From positions 124,001 through 188,000 of the forward strand of contig NZ_FUXZ01000004.1 of NCBI RefSeq assembly GCF_900167115.1: a DNA stretch of 64,000 bases. Reading direction: 5' to 3'. The DNA is from Eubacterium uniforme. Lineage in GTDB: Bacteria; Bacillota; Clostridia; Lachnospirales; Lachnospiraceae. Shown here one piece after another: positions 27,348-36,805 of the stretch. A model generated the notes under the pieces. The model had not been told where the DNA came from. It saw only the letters and a program-made list of their open reading frames with translations, and made no database searches. Position 1 is the stretch's first letter; each line of letters opens with the position of its first letter. The position numbers and the translations under genes were made by a program.

Positions 27348-28886
27348 TTAGCGTACCTCCCCAACATAAACAAACCTACACTTTCCTTTGCCCTGTCCTT
27401 TAACTTCCACAACAACACCCATCTCTCGAAGTCTTCTAAGAAGTTCAGCTGCTGTTGATCTTGCGCATCCAAGAATAGAAACAATGTCAGAACTTCCAAA
27501 GACTTGTCCTTCATCAATCTCTTTAAATATCTTATCCATATTAGAAATCACGGTTTTGTTATATGAATATTTTTTATAAATTGACTCAAACATTTCTCTA
27601 GATATCTTTTGATTATTCCTATATTCTGGAATATCAACTTCTGATAAATAATCGTATCTCATATTTTTCTCTGACAAATAATCACTATAAGTCGTCTTAA
27701 TCAATGGTATTTTTGTTTTAAACACATCACCTTCTACCAATTCCGGTTCAGAATTTGAATATAGTTTTGTATATTTATTTAGATTTCTAAAACCAGATCC
27801 TAGTGTATCTGCGCGGCCAATATTTACAAAGAAATTAGCTATCAAAGGATTCTTCGGATAAGGAACATATGTATTAAAGTCAAGTTTTCCATTAAACCTA
27901 GACTTGCTCCAGTTCTCTGTCCAAAGCATACTCTTCTCAATCACCAATCTTGCTGGATAGGCATTAGAATAATCCCTATGAATCAATAAGTTAGCAACTA
28001 CCTCACGTACAATCCAAGATCTTGCATCAACTCTCAAATCTTTATCTAATACAAATCTATCATCCATATGTTTTATACAAAACTCTATTAATTTATCATA
28101 TGCTTCTATAAGATTATCTTCAATAATCAATCTGTCATCATATCTATCTACATTTTCAACACGATATATAGCATCTACCCTATAATATGGCATACATGAT
28201 TTTATTACCTCAGGCTTTCCAAGAAGCAAAACAGCAGCTAAAGTAAAACCACGTTCTCCAGTGTTTTTATTTTCAACATACAAACCAGCACTACGCATAA
28301 TATCCATATCAGACATAGTCTTCCATGGATGAACCGAATTATTAGCTTGTGCGAACTTTCTAACTTTATCCATTAGCTCCATTTTTAAATCTGATTCTTC
28401 AACATAAGGCAATACTCTACTCTCATAATAATCTGCAGACTTACGCGATATGATTTCGCCCATTCTTATAGTTTTACTTGTAACATTCTGATCAGCATCA
28501 CCATTTCTATCATATACTTTCTTATTGCAAAAACATAGTTGTGATGTCGCCGGAACATAAGTCCACAAAATAGTTTTTTCATCATAATTAAATTCTTCTA
28601 ATTCCAAATATAAAGTAGGATTAAACTTATTTGTATTATTAACAACATCAATAAAATTTCTTTTCATATCGTAAATCTTATCTTTGTCTACACCGACAAC
28701 CTCTCCTACCTTGTGTCCATCTCTCTCAATTTCTTTAACCCCTAACAATATATGCCCACCATATCTATTACTAAAAGCACACACTGTTTCAAACACACTT
28801 TTACTTAATTCATTCGTATTTTCCTTATATTCAATTGTATAACCCTCTCCTGAATCTAGGAGTTTATCCATAAACTCTTTGGTCAT
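27348..28886 (-). CDS. AlbA_2 (Schlafen-type) ATP-binding transcriptional regulator
   Basis: A 512-residue protein with an N-terminal AlbA_2 domain (GYTIEYKENTNELSKSVFET, then FSNRYGGHILLGVKE), a central HATPase_c_4-like region (DARSWIVREVVANLLIHRDY, then GSGFRNLNKY) and a C-terminal winged helix (GSSDIVSILGCARSTAAELL). Such proteins are common in Firmicutes accessory regions as DNA-binding regulators. Monocistronic. The target is unknown. Confidence 0.85.
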   Translation of the reverse strand: MTKEFMDKLLDSGEGYTIEYKENTNELSKSVFETVCAFSNRYGGHILLGVKEIERDGHKVGEVVGVDKDKIYDMKRNFIDVVNNTNKFNPTLYLELEEFNYDEKTILWTYVPATSQLCFCNKKVYDRNGDADQNVTSKTIRMGEIISRKSADYYESRVLPYVEESDLKMELMDKVRKFAQANNSVHPWKTMSDMDIMRSAGLYVENKNTGERGFTLAAVLLLGKPEVIKSCMPYYRVDAIYRVENVDRYDDRLIIEDNLIEAYDKLIEFCIKHMDDRFVLDKDLRVDARSWIVREVVANLLIHRDYSNAYPARLVIEKSMLWTENWSKSRFNGKLDFNTYVPYPKNPLIANFFVNIGRADTLGSGFRNLNKYTKLYSNSEPELVEGDVFKTKIPLIKTTYSDYLSEKNMRYDYLSEVDIPEYRNNQKISREMFESIYKKYSYNKTVISNMDKIFKEIDEGQVFGSSDIVSILGCARSTAAELLRRLREMGVVVEVKGQGKGKCRFVYVGEVR

Positions 28887-28998
28887 CTTCCTATCTCTTC
28901 TTTTCCTTTCACATTTCTATAATTATTCTTCCAAAATAATTACACGTTGTATATGTTTGCATTTATATTTTATCACAAAATCATACATTTTACTATCG

Positions 28999-29082
28999 AA
29001 TGTCCGGATTTATATGTTAAATGTCCGAGTTTATATTTCAAATGTACGACTTTTTATGTTCAATGTCTGAATTTTTTACACT
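28999..29082 (+). repeat. four tandem 21-bp units, AATGTCCGAnTTTATATGTT-like
   Basis: Units starting AATGTNCGA or AATGTCTGA begin at 28999, 29020, 29041 and 29062, an exact 21-bp period. The block lies about 125 bases upstream of the truncated lipoprotein ORF. A second such block begins at 30877. The spacing of two DNA helical turns suggests a cooperative protein-binding array. Confidence 0.75.
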
Positions 29083-29106
29083 ATATTATACAAATCATTA
29101 TAAAAA

Positions 29107-29135
29107 TTGACACATTTCCATATTTTTAGTAAACT
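29107..29135 (+). promoter_or_regulatory. candidate promoter of truncated lipoprotein
   Basis: TTGACA at 29107 is followed after 17 bases by TAAACT, about 50 bases before the ATG at 29188. Confidence 0.45.
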
Positions 29136-29187
29136 GAACACGAATTACGCAAATAGTAATTTAAAACATGAAAAAGAAGGTGGAGTT

Positions 29188-29310
29188 ATGAAGAAAAGAA
29201 TTTTAATAACGGGATTAGCCTGTGTGCTAGCTTTTAATATAGTAGCATGTGGCTCAAAAAATTCCTCAAGTAAAGAAACTACTAAAAAAATAAACTATCT
29301 TCTTCAATAA
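29188..29310 (+). pseudogene. truncated lipoprotein gene
   Basis: ATG 29188 follows AAGGTGGAG and encodes MKKRILITGLACVLAFNIVA, then CGSKNSSSKETT, an intact lipoprotein signal with lipobox. The ORF stops after 40 residues because it runs into the 3' end of the convergent ATPase gene. The start resembles the complete lipoprotein at 32444 (MKKKIILF...VSCGSTNKSKQTT). It looks like a gene whose body was replaced by the ATPase segment. Confidence 0.6.
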
Positions 29311-30604
29311 GAAAGTCCATAAGCCCAATCATTACTATTCCATTTTCAAACACTTTTTTATTCACATAATCTTTTGTAATAATAATCTTTTTAAAAGAGT
29401 CCCCTGTATTTATCAATGATTTAGTTTCTTGTTTCATCTTGTCTTCATCAGGTATCGAATATGCCGACTGAATATAACATTTCTTATCACCTTTATTTAC
29501 AACAAAATCAATTTCAAGTTGTTTTTTTCTTAATTTATCTTTTTCTCGTTCTCTTATATTCACTTGCCCAACATCTACTGCATATCCTCTATATCTAAGT
29601 TCATTATAAATGATATTCTCCATGATATGCGTTTCCTCATGCTGTCTAAAATTCACTCTAGCATTACGAAGACCTATATCCTCAAAATAATATTTCACTG
29701 GTGCTCCAATATACTTTCTTCCTTTAATATCATAACGTTTAGCCTCACTAATAAAAAATGCATCCTGCAAATATTCAATATATTTTTTTATAGTAGGTAC
29801 CGAAATTTTTACATTCTCATTAGAAGCATATGTATTCACAATTTTCTGAGCATTAGTAAGTGTTCCTATTCCAGAGGCAATAATATCAACTAACGAATCC
29901 AGCTCTGCGACATTCTTAACTTTATTTCTTTCAACAATATCTCTAATATATGTTTCAACACATAGATTTTTTAAATACATCATCTTATCTTCATCTGTAT
30001 CTAGTTCCAAAATATATGGCAATCCTCCATATGTGCAATAATCAGCCCAAACAGAATCTGGAGTCAATCTTGCATAATCCGCAATTCCCATTTCTCCATT
30101 TTTATTATCCAATTTCTTTTTTTCTATATCAATATATGCTTTATAATATTCAGAAAAGCTCAACGGAAACATGCGTATCTCATCGCCTCTTCCTCTAAAC
30201 TCAGTCGCAACATCTTTAGACAAGAATTTAGAATTACTTCCTGTTACATATACATCAACATTCTTCAAGTGTAACAATCCGTTTAATACATCTACAAAAT
30301 CCTCTAACATCTGAACTTCATCTATCAAAACATAATATATCTTATCACTATTCTCATCAATTTTTTCGACTATATAATTATAACATTCATCTGCAACTCT
30401 TAATTTCTTATACTTAATATCATCAAGCGCCAGCTGAATAATATGATTTTCTTTCACACCTTCTTCTATCAAATGATTTTTAAATAACTCATTTAAAAGG
30501 TATGACTTACCACATCTTCTAATTCCTGTTATTATTTTTATTCTATTGTTATGTTTATGATCTATCATTCTATTTAAATATTTATTTCTCTCTATTAGCA
30601 TCAT
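29282..30604 (-). CDS. AAA ATPase with DUF4143
   Basis: A 440-residue protein with Walker A TGIRRCGKSYLL, Walker B YYVLIDEVQML, VTGSNSKFLS sensor region and a C-terminal DUF4143/PD-(D/E)XK-like segment (YFEDIGLRNARVNF, then LEIDFVVNKGDKKCYIQSAY). The family is widespread, mobile and poorly understood. AGGAGGGGGG precedes ATG 30604. Two similar palindromes lie upstream. The 3' end overlaps the truncated lipoprotein by 29 bases. Confidence 0.85.
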   Translation of the reverse strand: MMLIERNKYLNRMIDHKHNNRIKIITGIRRCGKSYLLNELFKNHLIEEGVKENHIIQLALDDIKYKKLRVADECYNYIVEKIDENSDKIYYVLIDEVQMLEDFVDVLNGLLHLKNVDVYVTGSNSKFLSKDVATEFRGRGDEIRMFPLSFSEYYKAYIDIEKKKLDNKNGEMGIADYARLTPDSVWADYCTYGGLPYILELDTDEDKMMYLKNLCVETYIRDIVERNKVKNVAELDSLVDIIASGIGTLTNAQKIVNTYASNENVKISVPTIKKYIEYLQDAFFISEAKRYDIKGRKYIGAPVKYYFEDIGLRNARVNFRQHEETHIMENIIYNELRYRGYAVDVGQVNIREREKDKLRKKQLEIDFVVNKGDKKCYIQSAYSIPDEDKMKQETKSLINTGDSFKKIIITKDYVNKKVFENGIVMIGLMDFLIEEDSLFF

Positions 30605-30660
30605 GTGCCCCCCTCCTTTTTCTGTTTTATAGCTTATTTTCAATGCTCTATTTTGATTCT

Positions 30661-30698
30661 ATTTTCAATTTAGGGTAATTTTACCCTTTTTTGAAAAT
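30661..30698. repeat. imperfect palindrome upstream of the AAA ATPase
   Basis: Arms of 17 nt (ATTTTCAATTTAGGGTA against TACCCTTTTTTGAAAAT, 3 mismatches) flank ATTT. It is the weaker sister of the palindrome at 30802-30841. Confidence 0.55.
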
Positions 30699-30801
30699 AA
30701 AGTCAACTATAGTTTTTCTTCAACAAAATATGAATTTTTCTTTGTTTTAAGCCATTTCTTATTCCTATTTACATACTTATTTATCTTTATAATTTTATTC
30801 T

Positions 30802-30841
30802 CATTTTCAAATTAGGGTAATTTTACCCTAATTTGAAAATG
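30802..30841. repeat. perfect 18-bp palindrome upstream of the AAA ATPase
   Basis: CATTTTCAAATTAGGGTA and its exact complement TACCCTAATTTGAAAATG flank ATTT. With the sister copy 141 bases away it could be a repressor operator pair for the ATPase gene, or the end of a mobile segment. Confidence 0.6.
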
Positions 30842-30876
30842 AAACATATTCTATAACATCATACATTTTACTACCA

Positions 30877-30960
30877 AATGTCCGGATTATTATGTTAAAT
30901 GTCCGAGTTTTTATTTCGAATGTATGCCTTTTCCTTTCTTATGTCAACTGCCCGAACTGG
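30877..30960 (+). repeat. second block of 21-bp units, upstream of the serpin
   Basis: Units begin at 30877, 30898, 30919 and, degenerate, about 30940, again an exact 21-bp period. About 75 bases including CATACATTTTACTA upstream match the block at 28985 closely, so this is a duplicated regulatory region. It lies about 140 bases before the serpin start. Confidence 0.7.
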
Positions 30961-31056
30961 AAACTGTCTATAAATATTACGTTTTTACGCCTATTAATTT
31001 TGTATGTCAATATTTTTATAACGGAAATTAACACACCTTTTTACATAAATTTGAGT

Positions 31057-31062
31057 TATAAT
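31057..31062 (+). promoter_or_regulatory. -10 element of the serpin gene
   Basis: A consensus TATAAT lies 35 bases before the serpin ATG. No good -35 is present, which suits activation by a protein bound to the 21-bp array upstream. Confidence 0.45.
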
Positions 31063-31096
31063 ATATATGTATATGTTTATATTTAGGAGGAGTATG

Positions 31097-32386
31097 ATGA
31101 TTAAGAAGAGAATTATTACTCTGTGCCTCGTTTTCGTATTTATGTTTAATACATTATGTGCAGGTGCAACTTATACAAACAACACAACCAAATTAACACA
31201 AAATATCAAAACTAAGAAATGCAAAGGCCAAAAACCAAAATCAAGTGATACAAAGAAAATCACTTCAGCATCTCTAAAGTTATTAAACGAAGTTATCAAA
31301 GCTGAGGATAAGGATGAAAATGTATTTATTTCACCTACTTCCGTTATATTTGCATTTGGCATGGCGAATAACGGTGCCCGTAGCAAAACACGTACACAGC
31401 TTGAAAATGTAATAAATGGCGGCATTAAAACCAAGTCCATGAACAATATATTATGTAGATATATTAAGAAAATGAACAAACAAAAGGACGTAAAGTGGAA
31501 TATTGCAAATTCTATCTGGATTCGTAACAGAAATGACATCAAAGTTAAAAAGCGTTTTCTAAAAAAAGTGAAGAAATACCATAATGCTCAGGTTTTCAAG
31601 GCTGCTTTTGATAACAACACTGTAAAAGACATCAATAAGTGGGTTAAGAAAAATACTCATAAGATGATTCCAAAAATAATGAAAACAATCGATTCAGATG
31701 CTGTAATGTATATTATTAACGCCATGGCATTTGAAGCAAGTTGGGCAGAACCTTTCAAAAAATCTGGTATTTCAAAAAATAAAGATTTTACAAATATCGA
31801 CGGTAGCAAGTCAAAAGTAGATATGCTATCCGAAGGACAAGATTACTATTACACTATAAATGGAGCAAATGCTTTCAAAAAATATTACGACGGATATGAT
31901 TACGCATTTGTTGGAATAGAAATGCCTGAAGGTGTATCTCCTACCGACTATGTAAACAAACTAGTTGAAAATCCTGATGTTTTTACTAAATCTCTCAAGA
32001 TTAAGAACTGTAAAGACGACTGCGATGTAACTATTACAATGCCTAAATTCGAACTTGATTACAGCCTTGATATGGCAAACGTAATTAAAAACATGGGTGC
32101 ACCTTATGCTTTTGATCAAAACAAAGCAAACTTATACAATATGTTCAATAAGAAAAAAAATAATAATTACTATTTCAGCAGTGTCATTCACAAGACACAT
32201 ATTGAAGTTGATAAAAACGGAACAAAAGCTGCCGCAGTTACTAAAATAGGAACTGTAGAAACATCTTGTGCTCCTGAAGAAAAGAAATATTTACATATAA
32301 AATTAGATCATCCATTTGTATATGCAATTGTTGATAATAAAACTAATGTTCCAATTTTCATTGGAACGATGAATAAAATGGAATAA
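31097..32386 (+). CDS. secreted serpin (protease inhibitor)
   Basis: A protein of about 429 residues with a signal peptide (core IITLCLVFVFMFNTLC) and a full serpin fold: NVFISPTSVIFAFGMANNGA, MYIINAMAFEASWAEPF, and the C-terminal HPFVYAIVDNKTNVPIFIGT. The reactive-loop hinge EVDKNGTKAAAVTK is small-residue rich, as in inhibitory serpins. Counting from the hinge glycine (P15) gives P1-P1' as Thr-Ser within GTVETSCAP. It probably blocks host or competitor serine or cysteine proteases outside the cell. AGGAGG favours ATG 31097. Confidence 0.92.
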   Translation: MIKKRIITLCLVFVFMFNTLCAGATYTNNTTKLTQNIKTKKCKGQKPKSSDTKKITSASLKLLNEVIKAEDKDENVFISPTSVIFAFGMANNGARSKTRTQLENVINGGIKTKSMNNILCRYIKKMNKQKDVKWNIANSIWIRNRNDIKVKKRFLKKVKKYHNAQVFKAAFDNNTVKDINKWVKKNTHKMIPKIMKTIDSDAVMYIINAMAFEASWAEPFKKSGISKNKDFTNIDGSKSKVDMLSEGQDYYYTINGANAFKKYYDGYDYAFVGIEMPEGVSPTDYVNKLVENPDVFTKSLKIKNCKDDCDVTITMPKFELDYSLDMANVIKNMGAPYAFDQNKANLYNMFNKKKNNNYYFSSVIHKTHIEVDKNGTKAAAVTKIGTVETSCAPEEKKYLHIKLDHPFVYAIVDNKTNVPIFIGTMNKME

Positions 32387-32443
32387 TTAATTAAATGAAA
32401 TAAGATATTAAATGAAGGTTTTTAGAAAAAAGAAGGATAAAAA

Positions 32444-33694
32444 ATGAAAAAGAAGATAATATTATTTACGATCACAGCTAGTCTTATGGTTAGTTTAGTT
32501 TCTTGTGGTTCTACTAATAAATCAAAACAAACCACTGTTAATACATCCACTAAAGAAAATCAAGAATCTACAACATTTGAATCGAATACAGAACAGACCA
32601 CACTAGATTCTACAGAAGAATCGACAGAAGAACTTACAACAGAACCAAATAACGAATCCGAAGCCATCCAGGCTAACTTTTTTAATTATTTAGATAATGA
32701 GAATCACGGCATACTATTAAAAACAAAAGCTTCAAAGGAAGTTTTATCTGTTATTAGCAGTATTAAAAAAGCCAACAATCTTGTGAATAGATATAAAATA
32801 GGTGACGAAGATAAGACAAAGGAAATCACACCTTTGTTTGAACTTAACTCAGATGATGAAATCATCAAGTATTTAGGTGATAACACCTGGTCATTTCAGG
32901 TTGGTAACGAAGTTTCCATTTATAAACCTACTGATAGCAAGAAAGCCTCTCTTCCGTGTGCATTTTTAGCGACCGAGCTTTGCTTACCATATGCACTTGC
33001 TAAGGCTCAACTAACCGAGAATCACGAATCAGATTTTAACCAATTTACCAATATGGATATACAGGATATTGCTGATCACCTAAGCATTGATTATAAAAAT
33101 CTTACTAACAAGTCTTATATTGTTTATCCTGACTCAAAAGCTGTTTATGAAAATATTTATTTATATAAGGATAATTCAACTTATCTACAATATCTAGGCA
33201 ACAAGATAAATGGTAAAGATAAAGGAAAGGCTTACTACTTACAACGTACCGAAACTAATCACGATACTGGGCTAAGCAACGAGAATAATTTTTATCACTA
33301 TATACGATATAACAATGAAAAGTACTATCGTCTTGATACAAAAGACGTTTTTTACAAAACAGACAAGTTCGAAGATGATTTCTTTATAAAAGACGAGAAT
33401 CTATTCTATGAACAACTTGCTAAGTCATACAATTTTGAATATTCATTTCCAGTAACTGTATTTGACAAGTCATTTGACGTTTCAATATTTACTCAAAACG
33501 ACTCTCATGTTGCAGTTTTATTTGATCAATCCAAACATGTTGCAAAGGCGTGGTTAATAAATACAGATGGCATCGTAATTGCAACTGATTTGTCTTTCAA
33601 TGAAGAAGCTTCTACTTCTGTAGCCGAGGAATGGTTTAAAGATGAAATTGCGTATGCTCGTGAAAGAGTTAATGATAAAAAAGACGAAAAATAA
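32444..33694 (+). CDS. lipoprotein of unknown function, serpin neighbour
   Basis: A 416-residue protein with lipobox LVSC after a short hydrophobic signal, then a Thr/Ser/Glu-rich linker of about 50 residues and a globular domain. It is 57 bases after the serpin and shares its orientation and the downstream terminator, so it is likely cotranscribed. No known motif is seen. A cell-surface role alongside the serpin is possible. Confidence 0.75.
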   Translation: MKKKIILFTITASLMVSLVSCGSTNKSKQTTVNTSTKENQESTTFESNTEQTTLDSTEESTEELTTEPNNESEAIQANFFNYLDNENHGILLKTKASKEVLSVISSIKKANNLVNRYKIGDEDKTKEITPLFELNSDDEIIKYLGDNTWSFQVGNEVSIYKPTDSKKASLPCAFLATELCLPYALAKAQLTENHESDFNQFTNMDIQDIADHLSIDYKNLTNKSYIVYPDSKAVYENIYLYKDNSTYLQYLGNKINGKDKGKAYYLQRTETNHDTGLSNENNFYHYIRYNNEKYYRLDTKDVFYKTDKFEDDFFIKDENLFYEQLAKSYNFEYSFPVTVFDKSFDVSIFTQNDSHVAVLFDQSKHVAKAWLINTDGIVIATDLSFNEEASTSVAEEWFKDEIAYARERVNDKKDEK

Positions 33695-33699
33695 TATAT

Positions 33700-33742
33700 A
33701 AAACAAATAGGCGAGAACTTTTAGTTCCCGCCTGTTTGTTTT
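33700..33742. terminator. bidirectional terminator between lipoprotein and LRR gene
   Basis: AGGCGAGAACT and AGTTCCCGCCT form a stem with one mismatch, flanked by AAAACAAAT and GTTTGTTTT, so it can serve both converging genes. Confidence 0.75.
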
Positions 33743-33765
33743 ACGATGCTTGTTCATCGATATTC

Positions 33766-35745
33766 TTATTTTACTATAAACTTATTTGTCTTTGCTTTCT
33801 TGAAAGCTTTCTTATATTTCTTCTTTAACTTCTTTGGAACCCTAATTGTAAGCTTCTTTCCGCCCTTTCTGTAAAACGCTTTCTTACCAACCTTAAGTTT
33901 CTTTGAGTTAATCTTAACTGTCTTAAGTTTCTTACAACCAAAGAATGCTTTTTTACCAATAGTAGTAACATTCTTTCCGATTGTAACTTTAGTAATCTTT
34001 TTGTTACCCTTGAATGCATTTGCTGCAATTGATGTAACATTGTACTTCTTACCATCAAGTGTAACAACTGCCTTTATTGTAATCTTCTTAAGATTCTTTT
34101 TCTGTAATCCAACAACCTGAACTTTTCCAGCTGTCTTTTCATCAGCTGATGCATCTAATAATATCTTGTAAAGTAGTTTTCCATCAGTAAGTGTAGTTTC
34201 TGTGTTGACATCTTCGCCCGCTTGATTTTCAACTGACTTTTCTGCTATTTCAAAAGTACCTTCTATTTTACCAGTAAACATTCCAATACCTGTAACTGTA
34301 AACTTAGCTTTTCCAACATTAACATTATCAGAATATTTAACCTCGAAGTGTTTTCCTTCAACAAGACCTGGTATAGTTACCTTTGGTGTTTTTGCCTTAC
34401 CATCATAAATATATGTTGTGTTTTCTAAAGTGTATTTTAATTGGGAAATATCAACATTATTTACAGAAGCAAAAGTGAACTTATCCTTGTTAATTTCTAC
34501 GCCTTCTTCGTTCATTCCGAGACTACAATATTTATTTTTTTCAAGCAACTCAAGGTACTCAGGATCTGCTGCAATTAATAATTCTCCACTATTTAATAAC
34601 ACTTCGTCATTTGCATAAAAAATACCAGCAATCTGTTTATCTTTCCATTCGTCTCCCCAAACAGCATTAATACAAAACTGACTATCATCTACTATTATAT
34701 CTGCTGTCGCACCAAACAATGCATGCCCAAAATGAAGTTTAGCATTAATTGTTGAATTAATAATTTTTAAATTTGAATCTGTATCAAAAACCTTTCTTCC
34801 AAGAAGTGCAGATTTTTCCCAATTAATATTTAATGTAATGTCATTAAGTACAATATCTCCCACAATTTCAGCCAAATCAACTATATAATCCTGATCTATA
34901 TTTAGTGTTCCACCACCAGTAAATTCAATTCCAACATTAACGTAATTATTATTTAAACTATTCCCGCCTCTCACGAAAAGCATTGTTGTATACTCATCAC
35001 TTTCATTCAACGGAGATATAAACTTATTTTCCCCTTTTAATATAACCTTTATATTTTTAACAGTCGGAAAATCCTCAACAGCAAAAAAATATTTTTCTCC
35101 ATTAGGCCTATCCAAATTAGAGGCACTTAATCCAATTCTACAAGGTCCCATTTCACAATTATCAAGTGTCAAAGTAGCATTTTCATTATCCCAATAATAA
35201 TTTCCTTTTACATATTCTGTATCACCTGTAAAATATGTATCAAAGTAAAAATGATATTTCATTTTAGGTTGTGCAACAAAATTCGTTTTACTCATCGTCA
35301 CTTCTACAAATTTTCCTTCTATATCATAAGTTCTAAAACCAATATAATATGATTTTCCCTTAACCATATATATATTTGCTTCAACATAAACCTTTTCACC
35401 ATCTATGCCAATACCATCTAGAGTTGTAATAACTTGTTTGCTTTCATTAAATGCATATATTTTTAAAGAATTTTGATTATAATATCCTTCTTTTTCTGGA
35501 TCTGTTTCACTATATATTTTATATATCCCTGTTTCTTTAGGAGTGACCTTATAAGTAAAATTTCTCTCTTCTCCAGCATAATAGCCGCCATTATAATTTT
35601 CAGGATTATCAATCTCCTCCATCACTTCAAACCTATTTTCAGTATACAGGCTTGTAGCGTGTGCATTTACACTCCCATTGAACATTATTCCAATGGCACA
35701 TATAAATATTCCTACAAGTATCTTCCAGTTTCTCCTTATTTCCAT
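33766..35745 (-). CDS. secreted BspA-like LRR surface protein
   Basis: A 659-residue protein with a signal peptide (cleavage near AHA-TS), a carbohydrate-binding-like beta region, an Ig-like module YIYDGKAKTPKVTIPGLVEG near residue 450 and a C-terminal LRR_5 block (SIAANAFKGNKKITKVTIGK, then AFFGCKKLKTVKI) with a very basic end. The two genes at 58069 and 59697 share this architecture. GGAGG precedes ATG 35745. No LPxTG anchor; the basic tail may bind the wall. Probable adhesin or glycan-binding protein. Confidence 0.85.
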   Translation of the reverse strand: MEIRRNWKILVGIFICAIGIMFNGSVNAHATSLYTENRFEVMEEIDNPENYNGGYYAGEERNFTYKVTPKETGIYKIYSETDPEKEGYYNQNSLKIYAFNESKQVITTLDGIGIDGEKVYVEANIYMVKGKSYYIGFRTYDIEGKFVEVTMSKTNFVAQPKMKYHFYFDTYFTGDTEYVKGNYYWDNENATLTLDNCEMGPCRIGLSASNLDRPNGEKYFFAVEDFPTVKNIKVILKGENKFISPLNESDEYTTMLFVRGGNSLNNNYVNVGIEFTGGGTLNIDQDYIVDLAEIVGDIVLNDITLNINWEKSALLGRKVFDTDSNLKIINSTINAKLHFGHALFGATADIIVDDSQFCINAVWGDEWKDKQIAGIFYANDEVLLNSGELLIAADPEYLELLEKNKYCSLGMNEEGVEINKDKFTFASVNNVDISQLKYTLENTTYIYDGKAKTPKVTIPGLVEGKHFEVKYSDNVNVGKAKFTVTGIGMFTGKIEGTFEIAEKSVENQAGEDVNTETTLTDGKLLYKILLDASADEKTAGKVQVVGLQKKNLKKITIKAVVTLDGKKYNVTSIAANAFKGNKKITKVTIGKNVTTIGKKAFFGCKKLKTVKINSKKLKVGKKAFYRKGGKKLTIRVPKKLKKKYKKAFKKAKTNKFIVK

Positions 35746-35887
35746 TATTATATCCTCCTATAATTTATAAAAACCGATCGAAAAATTTCCAACCAGTTTT
35801 TATTATATCATTATTTTATTCACTTTTACAATTATACTTTATTATTTGGTAGATTCATATTTAGTTATGAATCAAGTCATTATCTTA

Positions 35888-35985
35888 TTAAGCGATTGAT
35901 TTGTATCTAGCTAATGGACTAATTGCTATCTTATCAAATAATCGATTTGTATCTTGCTAATGGTCTAATTGCTATCTTGTTAGTC
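35888..35985. repeat. 46-bp near-tandem repeat at the znuB 3' end
   Basis: GATTTGTATC...GCTAATGG...CTAATTGCTATCTT occurs at 35898 and again at 35944 with few changes. The second copy includes the znuB stop codon. Confidence 0.55.
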
Positions 35986-36805
35986 TTCCGATAATGCAAA
36001 ATACTATGAATGCAACTATATCGCATGCTACAATTGTTGCACCCACTGGAGTTGAAGCCACAATAGCAATACAAAGCCCCACGAGCGTACACATAAGAGA
36101 AATAACCACTGAACTTATTGTAACCATCTTAAAGCTGTTAAACACTCTCATTGCTGAAACACTTGGGAATATAACAAGCGCAGAAATAAGAAGTGAACCC
36201 ACAAAGTTCATCGCCATAACAATAATAACCGCAATCAAAACAGCAATAAGCAAGTTATAACCCTGCGCATTAATTCCACATGCTTTTGAAAAATTCTCAT
36301 CAAATGTCACAGCGAATATCTTGTTATAAAATACAACAAATACTGCCACAACAACAATCGACAAAGCAACACTTAGTATCACATCGCTACTATCTAACGT
36401 AAGCATCGATGTTGAACCAAAAAGTGTTGAACACACATCGCCAGAAAGATTCGATGATGTAGAGAATATATTCATCAAAAGATAACCAAGAGCAAGTGCC
36501 GAAACCGAAATCATCGCAATTGCAGCATCACCCTGAATCTTTTTATTATTTCCTCCTTTAAGCAAAAGCACCGCACTTATAACAGTTATAGGTAAAACCA
36601 AAAGCATGTTATTGCTCACCTTCAAAACTAAAGCTATCGCAATTGCACCAAATGCAACATGCGAAAGTCCATCACCTATAAATGAAAACCTCTTAAGTAC
36701 AAGTGTAACACCAAGAAGTGATGAACATATTGCAACAAGTATTCCCACTATAAATGCATTTATAACATATTCATATTGTAAATACGTAAACAACTTATCA
36801 AACAT
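35972..36805 (-). CDS. znuB: zinc ABC transporter permease
   Basis: A 277-residue integral membrane protein with 8-9 helices of the ZnuB/MntB family (VGILVAICSSLLGVTLVLKR and a long GLSHVAFGAIAIAL segment). It is the third gene after znuA and znuC and completes a zinc importer with them. Its last codons lie in a 46-bp repeat. Confidence 0.92.
   Translation of the reverse strand: MFDKLFTYLQYEYVINAFIVGILVAICSSLLGVTLVLKRFSFIGDGLSHVAFGAIAIALVLKVSNNMLLVLPITVISAVLLLKGGNNKKIQGDAAIAMISVSALALGYLLMNIFSTSSNLSGDVCSTLFGSTSMLTLDSSDVILSVALSIVVVAVFVVFYNKIFAVTFDENFSKACGINAQGYNLLIAVLIAVIIVMAMNFVGSLLISALVIFPSVSAMRVFNSFKMVTISSVVISLMCTLVGLCIAIVASTPVGATIVACDIVAFIVFCIIGRLTR

Noticed and set aside
28999-29082. CRISPR-like or minisatellite coding repeat
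   Set aside because: The 21-bp units are contiguous without spacers and lie in a promoter region; plus-strand ORFs over them have no ribosome site.
30661-30841. Rho-independent terminators
   Set aside because: No gene ends there and no T-run follows either palindrome.
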